Shown here in pieces: positions 60,912-64,000 of a stretch of 64,000 bases of DNA. The notes below the pieces were generated by a model. The model worked only from the letters and a program-made list of their open reading frames with translations. It searched no databases and was not told the DNA's origin. Position 1 is the first letter of the stretch; every line of letters begins with the position of its first letter. Position numbers and translations under genes: made by a program. Source of the stretch: JAHEAO01 sp942492375 (GTDB taxonomy: Bacteria; Pseudomonadota; Alphaproteobacteria; Rhodobacterales; Rhodobacteraceae). Location of the stretch: NCBI GenBank assembly GCA_942492375.1, contig CALOEL010000002.1, forward strand, positions 393,131-457,130. Direction: 5' to 3'.

Positions 60912-61769
60912 TCAGACGCGCGGATGGGTCTTTTGATAGACTTCCATCAGCCTTGCGGTATCCACCGCGGTATAGGTCTGGGTGGTCGAAAGCGACGCAT
61001 GTCCCAGAAGTTCCTGGATCGAGCGCAGATCGCCGCCCGCCTCCAAGAGATGGGTCGCAAAGCTGTGCCGCATCGCGTGGGGCGTGGCGGTTGCGGGCAA
61101 GCCCAGCTGCATTCGCGCCTGTTCCATGACTTTGGCGATCAGGCGGGGGTTCAGTTTGCCCCCCCTTGCGCCGAGAAACAGCGGTGTTCCGGCTTCAATA
61201 GGGAACGGGCAGAGCGCGGCATAGTGATCGACCGCCCGCCGGGCCGCGGGCAGCACTGGCACCATTCGCTCCTTGCCGCCCTTGCCCCGGATACGCAGGC
61301 TTTCCGGCAAAGGAAGGTCTGCCCCGGTCAATCCCAGCGCCTCGGATATCCGCAGCCCGCAGCCGTAAAGCAACGTCACCACCGCCACATCGCGCGCCGA
61401 GATCCACGCAGTACCGTGCTGCATATCCACGGTCTCGATCATCGCCCGCGCGGCATCGACCGCCAGCGGGCGGGGAAGCTTGCGCTGGAATTTGGGTGAG
61501 CGGACCGAAAGAACCGCCGTCGGATCGAAGCCTTCACGCTCGGCCAGCCAGCGATGAAAGGACTTAACTGCCGAAAGAGACCGAGCCAGAGACCGCGCGG
61601 AAACGCCTTCAGAGCGTCGATGTGCCATCCAGGCCCGCATGTCTGATGCGGACAGTTTCTGTAGCGGTTTTAGGCCTACTTCACCTCCAATATGTTCGGA
61701 AATGAAAACGAGATGCGACAACAGATCTGCCCTGTAGGCAGTCAGCGTATGTTCTGCCGCGCCATTCAA
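60912..61769 (-). CDS. xerC: Tyrosine recombinase XerC (start uncertain)
   Basis: The catalytic set is complete: R in GLRISEALGL, K in GKGGKERMVPV, H and R in TPHAMRHSFATHLLEAG, H in LGHASLSTTQTY and the nucleophile Y in the same motif. XerC works with XerD at dif to resolve chromosome dimers. The only standard start that keeps the frame is TTG at 61769, but XerC-like sequence (about LTRISPAARDALEAWLAAQ) continues roughly 20 codons upstream, to the end of the DUF484 gene, with no ATG, GTG or TTG. Thus either an unusual start codon is used or the N terminus is shortened. Confidence 0.88.
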   Translation of the reverse strand: MNGAAEHTLTAYRADLLSHLVFISEHIGGEVGLKPLQKLSASDMRAWMAHRRSEGVSARSLARSLSAVKSFHRWLAEREGFDPTAVLSVRSPKFQRKLPRPLAVDAARAMIETVDMQHGTAWISARDVAVVTLLYGCGLRISEALGLTGADLPLPESLRIRGKGGKERMVPVLPAARRAVDHYAALCPFPIEAGTPLFLGARGGKLNPRLIAKVMEQARMQLGLPATATPHAMRHSFATHLLEAGGDLRSIQELLGHASLSTTQTYTAVDTARLMEVYQKTHPRV

Positions 61770-61828
61770 AGCTTTCTGCGCGGCCAGCCATGCCTCGAGC
61801 GCGTCACGCGCCGCGGGCGAGATTCGCG

Positions 61829-62533
61829 TTAAGCCAGCCAGCGCCGCATCGCCCGTTCGAAGATGCCCGCGAAGAAGACCAGCAGATCGGTGCCTTGGGT
61901 CGGCTTGAACTGATGCGGGTCTTCGGCGCCAAATACAAGCATTCCAGGCAGACGCCCCGGGCCGAAATCAAGCTTGAGGCAGGCTTCCGACCTGATCCAG
62001 TCGCGAGATTCGCCATAGACGCAGTCGGTGTCGGGCTGAACCTGTCGAAGCACGACCTGACGAACCGGGATGTTGCGACCCAGCGTCAGATAGCTGTCGG
62101 TGAAGCCCGGCTCTACAGTCACCAGAACATTGCCGAAGCGCGTGCTCGTGTCGTCTTTCTGTACGGTTTCCAATACCAGCCGCGCGGCATCGACGCGCAG
62201 GATGGTGGCCACTTCCCCGCCCAGATCACGCAGAAAGCTTGCGAAGTCGGTGGGTTCCAGCAAGCGAAGCAGCGCCCGATGCACCTGATTCGTGCCGGCA
62301 AGATTCTCATAGGCCGCGGCGATTACGCTGCGGTGGGTATCTTCCAGCCTTTCAAGTCGGGCTTCCAGCCGTTCCAGCGCTATGCCGCGCAAGTCGACGA
62401 TGTTATTCCCCAGCCCGCCTTCGCTTGCGGCGATCAATGCGCGCATCACATCGCGATCATCGAGAATCACATCCGGGTCGGCGATGATCTTTTCGCGCAG
62501 ATCGTCGATCGCCGCGGCGGTGCTGTTCGTCAT
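61829..62533 (-). CDS. DUF484 family protein
   Basis: The 234-residue protein matches DUF484: an N-terminal helical segment with DLREKIIADPDVILDDRDVM, then a coiled region (LERLEARLERLEDTHRSVI) and a GAF-like domain (VLVTVEPGFTDSYLTLG, GMLVFGAEDPHQF). The family lies upstream of xerC in many proteobacteria, as here, and its role is unknown. Its stop overlaps the likely beginning of XerC coding sequence. Confidence 0.9.
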   Translation of the reverse strand: MTNSTAAAIDDLREKIIADPDVILDDRDVMRALIAASEGGLGNNIVDLRGIALERLEARLERLEDTHRSVIAAAYENLAGTNQVHRALLRLLEPTDFASFLRDLGGEVATILRVDAARLVLETVQKDDTSTRFGNVLVTVEPGFTDSYLTLGRNIPVRQVVLRQVQPDTDCVYGESRDWIRSEACLKLDFGPGRLPGMLVFGAEDPHQFKPTQGTDLLVFFAGIFERAMRRWLA

Positions 62534-62690
62534 GCCCGTTCCTCATAGGCCATCAAGGGGCCATTCTTGTTCTTTGTCCCTTATTGCCCAAAACGTTTGG
62601 CTTGCGTCCAGTGTCTTGCCCAAAGCACACCGTGAATTGGCGAAGATCGCGTCATAGGAGTCACAGTTGAAAGTGGCTCGTCTTCGGGTT

Positions 62691-63344
62691 TCAGAGGATC
62701 TTCTGCCCGGTTTTCTGCCAATCCTTCAGGAACGCGTCGAGACCCTTGTCGGTCAGCACATGGCTCGCCATCGCCTTGATCACATTCGGCGGTGCGGTGG
62801 CGACATCAGCACCGATCAGGGCGGCCTGGCTCATGTGGTTTGCGGACCTGATCGAGGCGGCAAGGATATTCGTCTCGAAGCCGTAATTGTCATAGATTTG
62901 GCGGATTTCCGCGATCAGATCCATCCCGTCGAGGTTGATATCGTCCAATCGGCCGATGAAGGGCGAGATGAAGGTCGCCCCCGCCTTGGCCGCAAGAAGC
63001 GCCTGATTGGCGGAAAAGCATAGCGTGACATTCACCATCCGGCCTTCGTCGGTCAGCACCTTGCAGGCCTTCAGCCCGGCCCAGGTCAGCGGAACCTTGA
63101 TCGCGATATTGTCCGCGATTTTTGCCAGTTCCCTGCCTTCGGCTATCATTCCGTCGGCGTCGAGGGCTACGGTCTCGGCGGAAACCGGACCATCGACCAT
63201 ATCGCAGATCTCCTTGGTGACTTCCTTGATGTCGCGGCCGGACTTCATGATCAACGATGGATTGGTGGTAACGCCGTCGACCATGCCGAGGTCGTTCAAT
63301 TCGCGGATCGCGTCTACATCCGCAGTATCTACGAAAAATCTCAT
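62691..63344 (-). CDS. fsa: Fructose-6-phosphate aldolase/transaldolase, TalC type
   Basis: This 217-residue short transaldolase has the Schiff-base lysine K83 in NIAIKVPLTWAGL, the opening MRFFVDTADVDAIREL, the phosphate-site region GVTTNPSLIMKSG and FISPFIGRLDDI. The family covers both fructose-6-phosphate aldolase and small transaldolases, which cannot be told apart with certainty by eye. Acts in the cytoplasm in the pentose phosphate pathway. It is divergent from priA with about 90 bases between. Confidence 0.92.
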   Translation of the reverse strand: MRFFVDTADVDAIRELNDLGMVDGVTTNPSLIMKSGRDIKEVTKEICDMVDGPVSAETVALDADGMIAEGRELAKIADNIAIKVPLTWAGLKACKVLTDEGRMVNVTLCFSANQALLAAKAGATFISPFIGRLDDINLDGMDLIAEIRQIYDNYGFETNILAASIRSANHMSQAALIGADVATAPPNVIKAMASHVLTDKGLDAFLKDWQKTGQKIL

Positions 63345-63431
63345 CTCTCTTATCCCCTCTGGTGGTCATTCGGCGCGAGTTCTACCGCAAGGGGCTTGGC
63401 CCCGAAAGTGCAAACGGGCAAACGTAGTCGC

Positions 63432-64000
63432 ATGGATACTCCCGGATTCTTCGACGAGGGCGAATTGGTTGGCGTGCTGACCACCCAGCCGCTTGACCGG
63501 TTGCTGGATTACAAGGCGCCCGAAGGAGGCTGCCATGCCGGTGCCTTTGTCGAGGTTCCGCTTGGCCCTCGCAAAGTGCTTGGCGTTGTCTGGGGGTCGG
63601 GGCAGGGCGATTTCGATCGCGCGAAGACCCGCAGCGTGATCCGCGTGCTCGATGCCGTGCCAATGCGCGAAGAGATGCATGTCTTCCTGAGCCGTGCCGC
63701 CGAATACACGCTGACGCCGATGTCTGCGATGCTGCGACTGGCGACGCGTTCGCCCGGGCTGGGTGATCCACCGTCGATGCGGTCGGTCTACCGGCTGGGC
63801 GATGGCAGGCCCGATCGCGAGACCGCTGCGCGCAGCCGCGTGTTGGCGGTGCTGGAGGATTTCGGCGGCCTGTCGTTCACTTTGGCCGAACTGTCCGAAA
63901 TGGCGGGTGTCTCCACCTCCGTCATCAAGGGCCTCGTCAAGCAGCGCGTCGTCGTGGAAGAGGTCAGCCCGCGTGATCTGCCCTTTCCCGGAATGGATCC
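63432..64000 (+). CDS. priA: Primosomal protein N' (PriA helicase), 5' part only
   Basis: The frame stays open from ATG 63432 to the window end (189 codons). The visible part matches the PriA N-terminal 3'-end-binding domain: VGVLTTQPLDRLLDYKAPEG, then GAFVEVPLGPRKVLGVVWG, followed by a winged-helix-like part (LAELSEMAGVSTSVIKGLVKQ). PriA restarts stalled replication forks. The helicase domains lie beyond the window. Confidence 0.9.
   Translation, partial: MDTPGFFDEGELVGVLTTQPLDRLLDYKAPEGGCHAGAFVEVPLGPRKVLGVVWGSGQGDFDRAKTRSVIRVLDAVPMREEMHVFLSRAAEYTLTPMSAMLRLATRSPGLGDPPSMRSVYRLGDGRPDRETAARSRVLAVLEDFGGLSFTLAELSEMAGVSTSVIKGLVKQRVVVEEVSPRDLPFPGMD

Overview
The window looks like chromosomal DNA of a marine-type alphaproteobacterium of the Rhodobacterales (Roseobacter/Paracoccaceae). 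The clues are high GC, a fused carnitine dehydrogenase/thioesterase, a Pcs-type phosphatidylcholine synthase, DUF484 next to XerC, the intergenic repeat family GCCTCCGGCGGGAGTATTT, and frequent GTG/TTG starts with overlapping stop/start codons. The genus is inferred, not proven.

Left part (1-32.6 kb) is dominated by quaternary-amine catabolism. After the end of a VOC-family gene comes a small island of visibly lower GC holding a PLD-type nuclease gene and a convergent beta-class DNA methyltransferase gene, probably a restriction-modification pair (625-2568). A minus-strand operon (9842 to 2910) encodes a BKACE dehydrocarnitine-cleavage enzyme, a lipocalin lipoprotein, the carnitine dehydrogenase/thioesterase fusion, an acyl-CoA dehydrogenase, an NDP-forming acyl-CoA ligase and a CaiD-like hydratase. 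Together these could take gamma-butyrobetaine or crotonobetaine through carnitine to glycine betaine. A GlxA/AraC-type regulator is divergent from it. A plus-strand operon (10910-21339) then carries betI, betC (choline sulfatase), a GST, betA, a complete dipeptide-type ABC transporter and a phosphodiesterase-like enzyme, which looks like uptake and conversion of choline derivatives. A CocE-type hydrolase and a LysR regulator follow on the minus strand. Divergent from the LysR gene, a five-gene operon (24339-32573) encodes two DMGDH-like flavoproteins with GcvT domains, a homocysteine S-methyltransferase, a non-pyrrolysine MttB-family methyltransferase and a beta-hydroxyacid dehydrogenase: a plausible demethylation system whose substrate is not settled.

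The middle (32.6-42.5 kb) is housekeeping or conserved: truA, a ycjX-GNAT-ycjF(DUF697) operon, a DUF2339 membrane protein and ileS. Upstream of ileS is a clear promoter followed by an 11-codon leader ORF (MIVIRIIGPAL) rich in Ile codons, a candidate attenuation-type control element.

The 42.5-58.8 kb region is a secretion/surface locus. It has a HEPN-motif small protein, a CsgD-like LuxR regulator, a long AT-rich intergenic region, a 750-residue Gly/Ala/Asp-rich repeat protein, a 662-residue protein with an apparently unnamed repeat built around GD-x-I-x-L-N-x-I-E-Q-x-N-x-L-x-D-x-D, a type I secretion ABC transporter and HlyD adaptor, and a convergent TolC-like lipoprotein. An ExeA-like ATPase fused to a Sel1-like periplasmic part, an orphan TAXI receptor and a periplasmic coiled-coil protein follow. 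This is the best candidate for an undescribed system.

The right end (58.9-64 kb) is ordinary: an EamA transporter, pcs, an SMR pump, xerC, DUF484, a TalC-type transaldolase and the start of priA. No tRNA, rRNA, CRISPR array, insertion sequence or prophage was recognised.
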